This document shows, piece by piece, positions 1-10,055 of a DNA stretch of 64,000 nucleotides; position 1 is the first letter of the stretch, and each line of letters starts with the position of its first letter. The notes below the pieces were generated by a model. The model saw only the letters and a list, made by a program, of their open reading frames with translations, was not told the DNA's origin and did no database searches. The stretch covers positions 33,104 to 97,103 of the forward strand of contig NW_026250678.1 of the NCBI RefSeq assembly GCF_024244095.1, written 5' to 3'. The translations under genes and the position numbers were made by a program. The stretch comes from Nematocida homosporus. Its lineage: Eukaryota; Microsporidia.

Positions 1-1788
1 CTCCAAGCCGGCGACGAACTTCCCTACTACTGGGATAGTTTTAAAGCTCTCCCGGCCTTTGACATTCTCGTGGATAATACGTCTCTTCTAGTGGAAAACT
101 TCACTGCCGTCTTAGCCGGTAATTATAAGGCCTTACTCATTAGTGAGGGTGGAACGCGTATCTTACAAGTAACTCAACTTACTCAGGACTCTCTTTCCGA
201 AGCACCACCTACTAATCAGGGTACTTTAATCCAACTCCAACTCACTCGTATTTCAGCTAGTTTACTTGATAGACATGAATCTGAATTCAGTTGTTTCCAT
301 TTATTTGATATTTCCCTTAATCTGATGATCTCCCAAAATGGCGTTGAATTCCTAGCTAAAGTCGGCACCTTACAAATGGACAACCAAGAAAATCGAGCTA
401 TCTACCCCGTACCCATTCATATGCCCAGTCAGTCCGATTCAGTCCTCCTGTCCGGTTGGCTAGTTAATCCCAGTACGTGCCGCTATCTTAGTCTTATGAT
501 CCTACCCATTGCCATTGAAGTGGATGAAACGTACATGAAGAAGGTTATGGCCCATTTCGTGCCGGTTGCTGAAGAGATTGAAAACCCCAAGTACTTTATT
601 AGGTGCAGTCTTTGTGAGTCGCTTAAGTGTAAGTGCACTTATGCCCCTCAGATTCCTAAACAGTCCCAGTACATCTCTTTAGGGTACGTCCGAGTTGAAC
701 CTATTCGTATCAAGTTCTCTTTCCGTCGAGCACCTCAGAAATCAATTGTTCCTCTTTCTTCAGTCTTCTGCAACCTTAATAACAGCAAGATTTCCCTGCC
801 AGCTATTCAACTGAATGACGTACATGCTAAGTACTCGGAAGTTCTGCAAATTGTCGGTAAGACTTATAAACGCGGGATTATCAAAAACATTGTTTCTCTG
901 GCTCTTTCCGTTGATATTGTAGGCAGTCCTGGGGAATTGATTGATAAATTAGGAGTTGGTGTTCATGATCTTATCTCGGCTCCTTATCGGGCCCTGGATA
1001 ATCCAGCTCTACTTTCTAAACGACTACTTAGTGGGGGTAAAAGTCTAGCTAAGAATGTTGTTTCGGGTGTCGCAGATTTAGTAGGTAATATTACTGGTGG
1101 TATTTCCCAAAAACTAGCCTCTATCTCTATGGATGAAAACTTCATTGAAATGTCGAATGAAACCAGTTGCATTTACATTGATGATGTAGAAATGGGTTTA
1201 CCCGTATCTAAAACTCATCTGTCTAAGGCCCGAGAAAAGTTCATGGGTTCAGTAATTAGTGGGTTTAGAGGTGTACTGCACAGTCCGATTGAAGGCAGTA
1301 AATCAAGTGGACTGAGTGGGATGGTTCAAGGTCTAGGCAAAGGTATTGTTGGGGCCGTACTTAAACCTATTTCTGGAGCTATGGGTTTAGCTCAAGGAGT
1401 TACTACTACTATCTCGGGGGCCCTACAAGAAAGTAAGCCTTTACTGCGTATTCAACTGCCACGAGCTCCTTTACTGGGCCAACAACCAACTGAGTACGAA
1501 ACTTGCCGGAATATCTACTACCGGGCTTATACTTGTTTAATTACTGGCGATCTTAAGAAAGCAGAGACTTACATTACTGGTGGTACTTGTCTTAACAACT
1601 ATCAAGGCTGGGAAGCTATTATTACTACCAAGCGCGTAATCTTTTATAACAAATCGGAATTCTTTGAAATGCCTGGAGAACCTACAGTTCAGGCCGCTGA
1701 TAAAAATACGCTCTTAACCATTAATCGAGTTTCGGTCGAGTTGGAAGGATCAAGAATCCTGAAAGACTTCAGTCGAATGCAACAATAA
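1..1788 (+). CDS. VPS13: VPS13-like lipid transfer protein, C-terminal part (5' end outside window)
   Basis: The reading frame is open from base 1, so the gene is cut by the left edge and only the last 596 codons are present. The first residues resemble the end of the SHR-BD/WD40-like module of VPS13 (a P-Y-Y-W-D context). The middle part ends in glycine-rich segments with the GxGKGxxGAxxKPxSG pattern (roughly bases 1310-1440) typical of the VPS13/ATG2 C-terminal helical region. The last about 100 residues look like the PH-like end domain. VPS13 proteins are bridge-like lipid transporters at membrane contact sites. The stop codon lies inside an AATAAA hexamer. A second gene starts 30 bases downstream on the same strand. 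Family assignment is fairly secure; the specific contact site is unknown. Confidence 0.75.
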   Translation, partial: LQAGDELPYYWDSFKALPAFDILVDNTSLLVENFTAVLAGNYKALLISEGGTRILQVTQLTQDSLSEAPPTNQGTLIQLQLTRISASLLDRHESEFSCFHLFDISLNLMISQNGVEFLAKVGTLQMDNQENRAIYPVPIHMPSQSDSVLLSGWLVNPSTCRYLSLMILPIAIEVDETYMKKVMAHFVPVAEEIENPKYFIRCSLCESLKCKCTYAPQIPKQSQYISLGYVRVEPIRIKFSFRRAPQKSIVPLSSVFCNLNNSKISLPAIQLNDVHAKYSEVLQIVGKTYKRGIIKNIVSLALSVDIVGSPGELIDKLGVGVHDLISAPYRALDNPALLSKRLLSGGKSLAKNVVSGVADLVGNITGGISQKLASISMDENFIEMSNETSCIYIDDVEMGLPVSKTHLSKAREKFMGSVISGFRGVLHSPIEGSKSSGLSGMVQGLGKGIVGAVLKPISGAMGLAQGVTTTISGALQESKPLLRIQLPRAPLLGQQPTEYETCRNIYYRAYTCLITGDLKKAETYITGGTCLNNYQGWEAIITTKRVIFYNKSEFFEMPGEPTVQAADKNTLLTINRVSVELEGSRILKDFSRMQQ

Positions 1789-1789
1789 A
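1784..1789 (+). terminator. AATAAA polyadenylation signal containing the VPS13 stop
   Basis: AATAAA with the TAA stop at its third to fifth bases. The same register recurs in five other genes of the window (13574-13579, 29039-29044, 51099-51104, 56635-56640, 59687-59692). Confidence 0.6.
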
Positions 1790-1818
1790 TTTCAACTTTC
1801 AGTGCCAATTTATATTCG

Positions 1819-2363
1819 ATGACGACTCTTAGAAAAGGTGTATCACTAGTTACTAAGCATATTCGGGCGCGAGTGCAAGAGATTGAGTTGTCCAAACAAG
1901 TTTTGGAAGTTGCTGAACCGGCACATGCTCAGAACATTTCATTTGAAGGGAATATGCGTCGTAAGATTGAAGAATTCTCATCTCGGAAACGAAGACGAGC
2001 CCAAGATAATTCGTCCCTTTCCGATNTAGTTCTGAAGAAGTCCTTGAAGACAATCCCCATCCGACTAATTCATGTCCAGCCCATCCTCCCATTACTCTGA
2101 CCAGTAATACTGCATCGGTGCCCAATCCCATCCATCCTCCCAATCTTACTCACACTACTACAACCAATCCTACGGCCAACACAATTACCAATACTACTCG
2201 CAATACTACAACCAATCCTACTCCAACTATATCACCCATGCCAAGTACACCTACTAAACACAGTGCAAATACGTCTACTCTATCCAAAGCCAGTGCCACA
2301 CCAACCCGGAAACTCAAGTGCGGCTGCCAGCACCACGGTATTAAGCCCAAGCCAAATCCATAG
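1819..2363 (+). CDS. Small basic/Asn-Thr-Pro-rich protein, frame broken at an ambiguous base
   Basis: An ATG at 1819 opens a frame with a helical, basic N-terminal part (a K/R-rich run about residues 45-62) up to an N at 2026. Downstream of the N that frame soon ends (stop at 2098-2100). The frame starting at 2028 continues with acidic residues (SSEEVLEDN) and then a Thr/Asn/Pro-rich tail with a Cys-x-Cys near the end, stopping at 2361-2363. The simplest reading is one gene of about 180 codons whose assembly lost a base next to the N. The alternative is a 93-residue protein ending at 2100. I do not recognise the family. The first 60 residues look like normal coding sequence; the Thr/Asn-rich tail resembles the simple sequence of the spacers. 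Confidence 0.5.
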
Positions 2364-2805
2364 ATAGTAGAACCCACTCGTTGATCTTTACCGCCCCACT
2401 ACGCACTCTACTCTATTACACCGCTAGATAACTCAGTACTAACTCAGCGCAGACCCGCTAACTCAATCCTAACCCAATCCTAAGTCCAGCCTCATTAGTG
2501 GAAGATGTAACCGTTTATAGCTTATAAGCCCGATTGAATAAAGACCTTTCTTAACCAGATCAACCCACTACTAATAACAACCTAGATACTATCATTGCTC
2601 TTAGCAGAGATATCAATACTAACCCAATCTAATACCAACTTAATCTAAACCAAACCTAACCCAATCTAAACCAATACCAAACCCACCCCAACCCAATACC
2701 AACTTAACATAATACTAACCCAATTTATTGCTTTGGCTTTTGATTTGAAGTGCCAAACGAAGATCAACTCGGTACCTAGTTAAGCTCTTGTTGCAGTATT
2801 TGTTC
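2364..2805. other. Convergent spacer, C/A-rich simple sequence
   Basis: This holds degenerate short repeats of the type AACCCAATCTAAACC and CAATACTAACCCAAT on the plus strand, densest at 2460-2720. No RNA gene or supported ORF is seen. It separates the 3' ends of the 1819 gene and NUF2. Confidence 0.7.
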
Positions 2806-4095
2806 TTACTGGGCATACTCACCTTTGAAGACCATGTCCAAGTCCGTGGCGTAGCCGGCCAGGAAGCTTTTTTGTTGTAGGAGTTCGGTGTACACAGAGG
2901 AAAGATAAGACTCGTGTTTAGCCTCAACATTGACTATTTCATTTTCCAACTCTTTGATCAACTGATTGTTCTTCTGAATAAGAGCTTGGGCACTCTCTCT
3001 TTCGGCAATAATCGTACTGTGCTTCTCACGTAGGGCTTCAAATTCCTTGCGCGTACTTTCAATCCGAGCAGTATCTTCCAGAGTTAAGGCATTCATTTTC
3101 TCAATGATATAAGATATCTTTCGGTCTAGTAAGTTCTTCTCCGCTTCCTTTGAATTGTTTTCAATCTCCAAGTTAGTATTGCTACTTTGCAACTGCTTCA
3201 AAACACACTGGCCATCATCTAGCCGAGTTTTGTACTCGCCAGTTAAAGATACTGTACAAACCAAAGACTTTAGATCTTCAACTGCTACCTTAAACTGACC
3301 AATGTTTTTGTGTAAGTGTGATATCTTCTTTTCATACTCCCTGAGAATACTTTCTTCATTATGAAGTTGCATCTTCATACCCATAAGGAGTTCTTTCAAT
3401 TGTTCGGGGTTTTTGACTATTTTGGCTTGTAATCGGGATACTTCTTGTTTGGCTTCAATTAACTGGCACTTCTCAACATTGATTCTTTCTAGTAAGGAAC
3501 TGTGCTCACGTTTTATCTCTTCTATTTGATTGACTAGTGCTTGCTGATTACGATGGAAGTTCACTATTTCACTTTCCTGATTGGCTACTTCTTTAGCTAA
3601 CATCTTGATTTGTTTCTGAGCTGCATCTCTTTCCTGGCGCTTCTTTCTAAGCCTTTCTTTCTGTTCGCGAGCCTCTTGTTCGCACTCTTCTACTGCCCCT
3701 TCAATTTCTTCGCGTTTCCGATAGATACTACTGTAAACATGCCGCTTACTCTCTTTAAACAAACCAAAGTTAATCACTGTACTAAGGATCTTAATCAAAC
3801 GCGCACTTTCTGGCTGAGTAATATCTTTCATTTGAAACACTCCAAACCCTAATCTTTCCATGAGATGTCGCATTCGTCCAAAGATCTGCACAATTCCGAC
3901 TGATTCTTCTACACCTTCGGCTATTCTTTCCTCGGCAAACACCCCAAGCACACCTTCATAAAGCTTGCAAACATACCCGCTGTTGGGTAAAAGAATATCA
4001 CTATCTAGGATGTTAAATCCATTATCTCCTAAATATTGTACAATCTCTTTTACACTCATATTTGGAATAGTGTATGTGGGCATAAGACTCTTCAT
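2806..4095 (-). CDS. NUF2: Kinetochore protein NUF2 (NDC80 complex)
   Basis: The 429-residue protein has an N-terminal globular region of about 130 residues fitting the NUF2 calponin-homology domain (opening with PNMSVKEIVQYL and ending in the segment before ESKRHVYSSIYRKREE). A coiled coil follows to the C-terminus, rich in E, K, Q and L heptads. NUF2 pairs with NDC80 to bind microtubules at kinetochores. The length is near the fungal norm (about 450). The ATG at 4095 is 22 bases from the oppositely oriented CSL4 start. Coiled-coil proteins are easy to misassign, but the N-terminal domain supports the call. Confidence 0.75.
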   Translation of the reverse strand: MKSLMPTYTIPNMSVKEIVQYLGDNGFNILDSDILLPNSGYVCKLYEGVLGVFAEERIAEGVEESVGIVQIFGRMRHLMERLGFGVFQMKDITQPESARLIKILSTVINFGLFKESKRHVYSSIYRKREEIEGAVEECEQEAREQKERLRKKRQERDAAQKQIKMLAKEVANQESEIVNFHRNQQALVNQIEEIKREHSSLLERINVEKCQLIEAKQEVSRLQAKIVKNPEQLKELLMGMKMQLHNEESILREYEKKISHLHKNIGQFKVAVEDLKSLVCTVSLTGEYKTRLDDGQCVLKQLQSSNTNLEIENNSKEAEKNLLDRKISYIIEKMNALTLEDTARIESTRKEFEALREKHSTIIAERESAQALIQKNNQLIKELENEIVNVEAKHESYLSSVYTELLQQKSFLAGYATDLDMVFKGEYAQ

Positions 4096-4117
4096 ATTGA
4101 AATTTTTAATCCAGACT
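4096..4117. promoter_or_regulatory. 22-base bidirectional spacer NUF2/CSL4
   Basis: Only 22 bases separate the two divergent ATG codons. The spacer contains GAAATTTTTAA, a T-tract motif also seen directly upstream of other starts (33749, 28259, 56054, 51721). Confidence 0.6.
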
Positions 4118-4525
4118 ATGATACTTCCTGGTGAACTTCACTATCAACCGCAGTTTCTTTTGCCCTATGTTAGTGCTATGGCGACCGCAACAGTTGAGTA
4201 CATTGCCCATACATATGTTTTGGTTAAATTAGTTGAAATTGAAGGTTTACCTACTCTATCTCTACCCGGAATTATCCATCGTGAAGATACCATGTATGGT
4301 ATTAAGGATGAGCACCACTTACACGAAATGTTCTCACCTGGTGATGTACTGATTGGTCGGGTTCTTTCTTTGAGTAATTCCGGTCCGATTGTTCTTTCTA
4401 CTGCTGATCCAGCCCATGGTATCATTACGGCCGTTGATTTTACTACTCAAAAACGGCTACCCATCAAAAACGGCCAAATTACCCAGAATGGCAATGTCTT
4501 AAAAAGAAAGCTAGCATCTCTTTGA
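4118..4525 (+). CDS. CSL4: Exosome cap subunit CSL4
   Basis: The 135-residue product starts MILPGE, the usual N-terminal CSL4 motif (V-x-PG-E), followed by an S1-like part containing GIIHREDT and the strongly CSL4-like block FSPGDVLIGRVLSLSN with LSTADPAHGII (compare F+PGDIVLAKVISL and TTAE..LGVV in animals). CSL4 caps the RNA exosome, the nuclear and cytoplasmic 3'-5' RNA decay and processing machine. In-frame ATG codons further upstream would overlap NUF2; the start at 4118 is chosen because it begins exactly at the conserved N-terminus. It is shorter than the yeast protein and lacks a long linker. Another exosome subunit lies at 30548. Confidence 0.85.
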   Translation: MILPGELHYQPQFLLPYVSAMATATVEYIAHTYVLVKLVEIEGLPTLSLPGIIHREDTMYGIKDEHHLHEMFSPGDVLIGRVLSLSNSGPIVLSTADPAHGIITAVDFTTQKRLPIKNGQITQNGNVLKRKLASL

Positions 4526-4667
4526 AGGTTTATGACGTAATACGTTAAGTAAATTATGATTTGAATTAAGTTATGTTTTGAGTTGATTGGGTTGTGTTTT
4601 GGGTTGAGTTGGTTTGGGTTGAGTTGATTTAACTGAAGACAAGATGTATTTGTGACTTAACAGATGT

Positions 4668-4673
4668 TTTATT
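4668..4673 (-). terminator. AATAAA overlapping the lectin stop codon
   Basis: On the minus strand the stop TAA is followed by TAAAA, making AATAAA whose first two bases belong to the stop. The register differs from the other six cases. Confidence 0.5.
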
Positions 4674-5565
4674 AGTATCTTAGGACCTTTTTGTTCTTCC
4701 TTGCGTTACCTTTTTGCTGACTGTAAAGATAGTAGCCAACTCCGGCCATCATAACTAAGAAGACTAACCAAACAAGTGAAGAACGAGTTTGGGGCGTATA
4801 GTCTTCAACTTGGGCAGGTACACCACGCGGTGCAATTAAATGAGAGACGGCTATGGCCTTAACAGTAACATCACCTTGGCCAGAACTAGTTCGAGCAGAT
4901 ACGGCTAAGTATACCTTAGATGGCAGAGTATCATGCACGTTCATTACCCCGACTTTTCTTAGATTCATTGTACTGTCTCCGCATGAGAGTTCTAGCGAGT
5001 CTCCTCGCTTCTCTAAACGAATAATACCATCTAAAGGCACAGGTAGTGAACCGGTAATCCAAGTTCTGAGTCGGCCATTTTCACGAGTGGCTACTCCCAT
5101 TGTCCTTTTCTTTAATGAACCATGCTCGGCATTCAAGTAAACTAGAAGTCCTGTAAACTCTTCATCCCCTCCTAATAACTGGCCGGACTTGATTGGACCA
5201 GGTGCTAGCCAAATCCCAACCCCTTCAATTCCAGTGTTCAAAACCAAAGAAACATCGACTCGCCAGTTCGTAAAGGATATCCCATTTTTAGCTACTAAGT
5301 ATCCACTTGATCCTTCTCGATTAGCCAATAAACTTACTCCTACTTGTCTTCCTCGTGAAATTACCATGGCATCTCCTAGTGCATCTCCAAAGATACACCT
5401 ATTCTGGTCGTCCATGTAAGGATAGTACAGACTTAGTCCGGTCTTGTATTGAGCTCTTAGCTCGCCCTTTAATTTACTTGTTTTACCCCGCAACTCTGGA
5501 TCCTTCCATACTGTTCGCGCAACTACCAAACTATACAATAACCAGCAGACAACCACAACTTTCAT
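4672..5565 (-). CDS. L-type lectin-like cargo receptor (ERGIC-53/EMP47/VIP36 family)
   Basis: This is a 297-residue type I membrane protein. It has a signal peptide (MKVVVVCWLLYSLVVA), a lumenal jelly-roll domain with GVGIWLAPGP and FTGLLVYLNAEHG (compare GLAIW and FTGLGIFVDTY in ERGIC-53/VIP36), a single transmembrane segment near residues 265-285 and a short Lys/Arg-rich tail ending KKVLRY. Family members carry glycoproteins between ER and Golgi. The tail is basic but is not a strict KKxx signal. The convergent neighbour CSL4 ends 146 bases away across a G/T-rich spacer. Confidence 0.75.
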   Translation of the reverse strand: MKVVVVCWLLYSLVVARTVWKDPELRGKTSKLKGELRAQYKTGLSLYYPYMDDQNRCIFGDALGDAMVISRGRQVGVSLLANREGSSGYLVAKNGISFTNWRVDVSLVLNTGIEGVGIWLAPGPIKSGQLLGGDEEFTGLLVYLNAEHGSLKKRTMGVATRENGRLRTWITGSLPVPLDGIIRLEKRGDSLELSCGDSTMNLRKVGVMNVHDTLPSKVYLAVSARTSSGQGDVTVKAIAVSHLIAPRGVPAQVEDYTPQTRSSLVWLVFLVMMAGVGYYLYSQQKGNARKNKKVLRY

Positions 5566-6290
5566 TAAATAGCAAAAAAAGGATACTCTACATACATCTT
5601 ACTTCGTATCAATCAGTATTCTCAATTGGTCTTTATTGTTATTTAGTGTGTCTGAACCTCAGCTCCTATTACGTCATAATTGTTTGGAATAATTTAGCTG
5701 TGGAAGAATCGCAGGCTCTCTTACGCCATAAATTTGCAAGTATTATTGGCTTAGTATTATCTTTCTAAATCAATGCTTATCTTAATCCGAGTGTGTTTTT
5801 TGGATTAGTAAGTTTGGTATCAATAAATTGAGCATCAAGAATCAAGAAGGTTTCATTGACAAATGGTTGATTGCCGAGTTGGAGTAGTATTTTAAACCTA
5901 CCTTCCTCGACCTTATCTGTATAAATTATAGATTGGGTTGGTGTTTATATAGGATAGACTTAAACGCAGCTCAAAGACCTTTATTTAACCTAGCATAGTT
6001 TATTTATCGCTTTCTTGTTGGTAGATTTAGATTGTACTGTATTTGGGTTGTTTTGAGTTGACTAAATCAAAGTAATAATGAGTCTAATCCAAAGTAAAAA
6101 TGAAATTGAATTGGGTTTAATTCTGATTTTGGTGGGGTTTAGTTTGGATTAATATTGAGATAGTTGAAATAGAACAAAGTAAAGTAAAGTTATGATGGGA
6201 TGTTTTGGGATGGGATGTTTTGGAATGATGAAATAGGGCAAGGATAATAGAGTGGTTTAGATACTGCAAAAGGAAGGAATAGGTTAGTTG
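5566..6290. other. Spacer without supported gene
   Basis: A/T-rich; from about 6040 the plus strand becomes G/T-rich (GGGTTTAATT, GTTTTGGGATGGG repeats near 6190-6230). No tRNA-like element or family-supported ORF is seen. Confidence 0.6.
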
Positions 6291-9200
6291 TTAAGAGGCG
6301 ACCAATGAATTGCACGAACGAATACTATCTCCAACAACGTATATTTCTTGGAAAGTATTTGAAGGTATCTCATTGGTAATAATGTGCGAGAGATCGGTTT
6401 TTTGTCTATAGGTGACATACAAACAAAGTTGATCGTCTCCCCATGTAATAGAATTGGGCCAGTCGTAGAGACCAGCGGAGAGCGGGAAGCAAGCTTCGTT
6501 GAGCACAAAGGCGGATTTGGGGACGTACATAAGATACCGAACACAGTCGGCTACCTCGACTTCTTGGCATATGATGCACTTAATATTTGGTAGAAGATCT
6601 CTCAAACAAGCATTACAAAGTGAATGGCCACACTTGAGATAGCACATCATTGAAAAGTTGTTATCTAAATCTAGACGCGGTTTCTTTGAAACAGGCTGAC
6701 TCTGTGGGTTAGTATCTGGGGTATACAGGATTTTCGAACAGACCTGGCAACTAATGATGGGATATTGGCGGTTGAGATCCGTTATAATTTTATATAGCGA
6801 TGTTTGCTGATAGATGGGTTTGAGAATGTGCTCGGTAAGTGGTGTTAAGCGAGTAACAAAACGGGCTAGTACTGCAGACGGTATGATAGTGAGACCGGGC
6901 TTAGCATTTAAAGTTTCAGCGGCTAAGCCGAGGTGATAGGGTCGAGATAGTAGGTCAAATGAGGGACGAATCGGGCGACAACGTTTGATTTGAATGCTAG
7001 TAAGCCGATCTAAACCAACCAATAAATAGTCACGCGAAGAAATCGCATGCAATACCCTTTCATTTACTTGAACAAGTGTTAGGGTTAAAGTGGTTAGGTC
7101 CCCGAACCAACAAGAAACCCAGTGAATAATAGTCAGTAGATTCACTTCAGTTAAGAGCTGGGCCCCATTAAACTGCAAAACCAGGGAACTAACAGGTCGT
7201 TTTGGAGGTCGTGGCAGGTGGGAAGACTGTGTCTGAGTCAAAGCTAGATTTCGTTCTAGGTAGATACGCCCATCACTTTGCAGCAATCTCATGGATATAT
7301 TATAAAGCGTAAAATCACTCAAGGCTACATAATTGCAACGGCCTGGATGCAGATACAAAGATTCGATGTAAATATTCATCGGCATAGATGTTAGTTGAAT
7401 GCCTAAGCGCAAAAGCTCGATCATGAATCGACCATACAATCCACAGTTTACAACACCGACTTGTATAATTACTTTATGTAGATTAAGATGGCCGATTGAA
7501 CCGTCTCGCTGTTCTATTTCCTTTTGATACTGGAATAGTGTGAAGTCCGTGAATTGGCCCCGTTGGTTGATGTACAGTATTTCATCTAGCTTCTTGAAGG
7601 CCTTAACCATCAGGGATTCGATGTTTTGGGTGGTGGGAAGAGATAGAATGTAGGTAATGGCAAGATTTTTGAGTTCTTGATTGATAATGTGCACCTGTGT
7701 TTCTCTCACAAAGAAGTAATTACCGAACAGCCAATAGATAATTTCGTCATCAACATTGTCTAAAGTCAGGGTATTAAGGGCGAGATTCCATTTGTTGGAA
7801 ACGGTTGAGCTTTGCTGGAAATACTCTATATTAAATCCAGAACGATAGATAGTCTTACGAATATTTACAAGTGTCAGCGTGTTGGCATTGATGCATCGAA
7901 ACTTATATAGAAGTACCAAACACAGGTTAGTACTTTCCTCCAGTGGATCCAGGCCCCCATCAATACAGATGTCTGTGTAACGTATATTTTGGCAAAAGGG
8001 CATATAGGAGTGGTATGGTTTGTTGTGAGGCAATGGGTTCTTTCGGCTCATCAGCCAGGCAGTGGTTTGGTGGTCAATGGCCAAAAGGTTAATATGGATG
8101 GGATCCTGAAGCACCCATTTAGGATCACTGAGTTGATCGCCATTGCACACAATCGAACGATTTATTACTTGGGTTGGCACTCTCCTCAAAGCACCGAGCC
8201 GACAAAGTAAAGATAAGCTTTGATGTAGATCTTTTCGCTGAGACCCATAGGTTATACGGACATCATCAACTAGAACTCCAAATTTAGCAAAGTTGTCTAT
8301 AGTGTAGACTAATTGATAGATATGCAAGGATTGACAAGGTATAGTATCCTCAATACTGATTTCAAGTAGAGGAGCAAAGAGCCAACGAGTTAAAACATGT
8401 GGTTGCGACGGGATCTTTGACAATCCTTGGCCTGACTCGATGGAGCAATTCATACCTATAATAGAGTGAACCTCTATTGTAGATTCGTTGCGCATGCCTA
8501 GATAAGCAAGAATACACACAGGTGCCTTCAAACATAGCTTTGGATAGTCTTTAATGGCACTTTCCAGACCGGCCAGATTCAGCAGTATGCCTTGGGCGAG
8601 AATAATAGTGATGCAGACGCATTTGTCAAGACAAGTCCGGAGACAGTTGAAGTCTAGGCTAGACCATTCGGGTATATCTCTGAAGATGATAGAGTAGCAA
8701 TCGGAGAGCGGCAGTTCTTTAATAAGATGCATATCCTGGAATTCGTTATCTTCTAAGACAACACAAATAAACGGGCGCAATAAAACAATCCCACTATTGA
8801 CTAAATCTACAAGTCTAGTCTGCCGAGAGGTTGAAAAGTTAATTTGGCACGCATAGTTATAAACGGCATGTTTAATGGTATTTTGGGCCTCGAGTAGAAT
8901 GGGATCTGAACAAGGCAGAGGATCATAAGATTCTATGCGCCGGTCAAGTTCAATGTGAAGATGCAGCTCCTTGCAATCAAGCATATTAACAACCCGGGAC
9001 ACAACTCGTAGATTAATCGGACAAGAATTCCAATCGGGCGTCGTACAAATAATTTGGGCCCCGCCACCGCGAACAACAGCTATAGTCTGCAGTACATTCA
9101 AATCCACCTCAGTCCGGGGTAGAGATGAACATTCGCGTAGTACAAAAACAATGTCATTATCTATGTAGTCTACAATATAGAGAGGGATATTTGCCATTGG

Positions 9201-9647
9201 GCTGGCCGAACTTAGGGTCGGAGTTGGGATTGAATTGAGGTCTGAATCTAGCACGGCATCGGGTTTATACGCAGTAATCTTCAGATCGTGGTTCGGGTCC
9301 AAGGGCACAAAGCCAACCGAGCACAGGAGTTGAAGCATTCTCGCCGCATCAGGCAAATCCGAGAGTTTTGCTGCCGGCTCAACTATAACTACGCTATCAC
9401 TACTATCCGAGCCCCAAACCACATTGAGCAGTACTAGCAGGACATATAACCTCAAAACAATCCATTGTCCAAGTAGTTTAGGAGGATATACTTTAACTAA
9501 GTTCTTATTGGCTATTGTTAAATCAGCTAGATCTACAGGTTTGGCACATGGGATGACAGTGTAGACAGTGGAGCAGTTCAAACCCAGTTTTGGTTTGCAC
9601 TGGGTATAAAGACCGGAAGCATTATTCATATGAGAAGATATCAGCAT
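6291..9647 (-). CDS. Large secreted/membrane paralogous-family protein with C-terminal RING finger
   Basis: The protein has 1118 residues. A hydrophobic stretch around residues 62-80 (LRLYVLLVLLNVVWG) follows a polar N-terminus and could be a signal anchor. The bulk is Leu/Ile-rich with irregular leucine-rich-repeat-like strands (for example LNTLTLDNVDDEIIYWL). A RING-HC finger lies near residues 985-1055: CQVC, then CYLKCGHSLCNACL, ten residues, then CIIC, giving the Cys/His ligand pattern of an E3 ligase. The protein at 10056-12161 and the one starting at 61849 are paralogues, sharing the block L-x-LDNV-x-x-x-(I/L)-(I/F)YW(L/I/M)L and H-I-(I/L)-NQ. Function is unknown; the RING suggests ubiquitin ligation and the leader suggests export or membrane location. 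Confidence 0.8.
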   Translation of the reverse strand: MLISSHMNNASGLYTQCKPKLGLNCSTVYTVIPCAKPVDLADLTIANKNLVKVYPPKLLGQWIVLRLYVLLVLLNVVWGSDSSDSVVIVEPAAKLSDLPDAARMLQLLCSVGFVPLDPNHDLKITAYKPDAVLDSDLNSIPTPTLSSASPMANIPLYIVDYIDNDIVFVLRECSSLPRTEVDLNVLQTIAVVRGGGAQIICTTPDWNSCPINLRVVSRVVNMLDCKELHLHIELDRRIESYDPLPCSDPILLEAQNTIKHAVYNYACQINFSTSRQTRLVDLVNSGIVLLRPFICVVLEDNEFQDMHLIKELPLSDCYSIIFRDIPEWSSLDFNCLRTCLDKCVCITIILAQGILLNLAGLESAIKDYPKLCLKAPVCILAYLGMRNESTIEVHSIIGMNCSIESGQGLSKIPSQPHVLTRWLFAPLLEISIEDTIPCQSLHIYQLVYTIDNFAKFGVLVDDVRITYGSQRKDLHQSLSLLCRLGALRRVPTQVINRSIVCNGDQLSDPKWVLQDPIHINLLAIDHQTTAWLMSRKNPLPHNKPYHSYMPFCQNIRYTDICIDGGLDPLEESTNLCLVLLYKFRCINANTLTLVNIRKTIYRSGFNIEYFQQSSTVSNKWNLALNTLTLDNVDDEIIYWLFGNYFFVRETQVHIINQELKNLAITYILSLPTTQNIESLMVKAFKKLDEILYINQRGQFTDFTLFQYQKEIEQRDGSIGHLNLHKVIIQVGVVNCGLYGRFMIELLRLGIQLTSMPMNIYIESLYLHPGRCNYVALSDFTLYNISMRLLQSDGRIYLERNLALTQTQSSHLPRPPKRPVSSLVLQFNGAQLLTEVNLLTIIHWVSCWFGDLTTLTLTLVQVNERVLHAISSRDYLLVGLDRLTSIQIKRCRPIRPSFDLLSRPYHLGLAAETLNAKPGLTIIPSAVLARFVTRLTPLTEHILKPIYQQTSLYKIITDLNRQYPIISCQVCSKILYTPDTNPQSQPVSKKPRLDLDNNFSMMCYLKCGHSLCNACLRDLLPNIKCIICQEVEVADCVRYLMYVPKSAFVLNEACFPLSAGLYDWPNSITWGDDQLCLYVTYRQKTDLSHIITNEIPSNTFQEIYVVGDSIRSCNSLVAS

Positions 9648-10055
9648 ATAGTTGTGAAATAAAAAAGAGGATACTCAGATAGCGCGGGCTTATCAATCAT
9701 ACAAAATAATATCTCTATTTTAATGAGGATCTTGATATACCTCTACTTTTAAACGAGTAAACACATGGGTAAACAACTTAGATATTTATTCCTTACTACT
9801 TTAGATAAGCCAATTTTAGATAAGCCATTGCCAAACCGACTCAATTAGAGTATAAATATACGACGAAGCTGGACAGAGGACGTTCTAGGACTTACAGATA
9901 ACTCTCTAAGACATACATGAAGTACTTACAGAAGACTACTATATCAGATCTAGAAACTGCCCAGACCCGCACACCATCACAATACTAACCCAATACAATA
10001 CTAATCCAATACAATACTAACACAATACCAACACAATACCAACTTTGTTCATACT
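9648..10055. other. Spacer between two paralogues
   Basis: A/T-rich, ending in repeated AATACTAACCCAATAC units (9980-10040). No recognisable remnant of the RING end missing from the neighbouring gene is visible. Confidence 0.55.

Noticed and set aside
1853..2143. 96-codon minus-strand frame across the N
   Set aside because: Contains the ambiguous base and a Gly/Trp-rich sequence; it mirrors the plus-strand gene and has no family signal.
2400..2720. Possible subtelomeric repeat, because TTGGGTT/AACCCAA units resemble degenerate telomere repeats
   Set aside because: The units are irregular and present in nearly all internal spacers between conserved genes, so they do not mark a chromosome end.
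5355..5768. 137-codon plus-strand frame overlapping the lectin 5' end
   Set aside because: Mostly antisense of the lectin and its upstream spacer; no recognisable protein.
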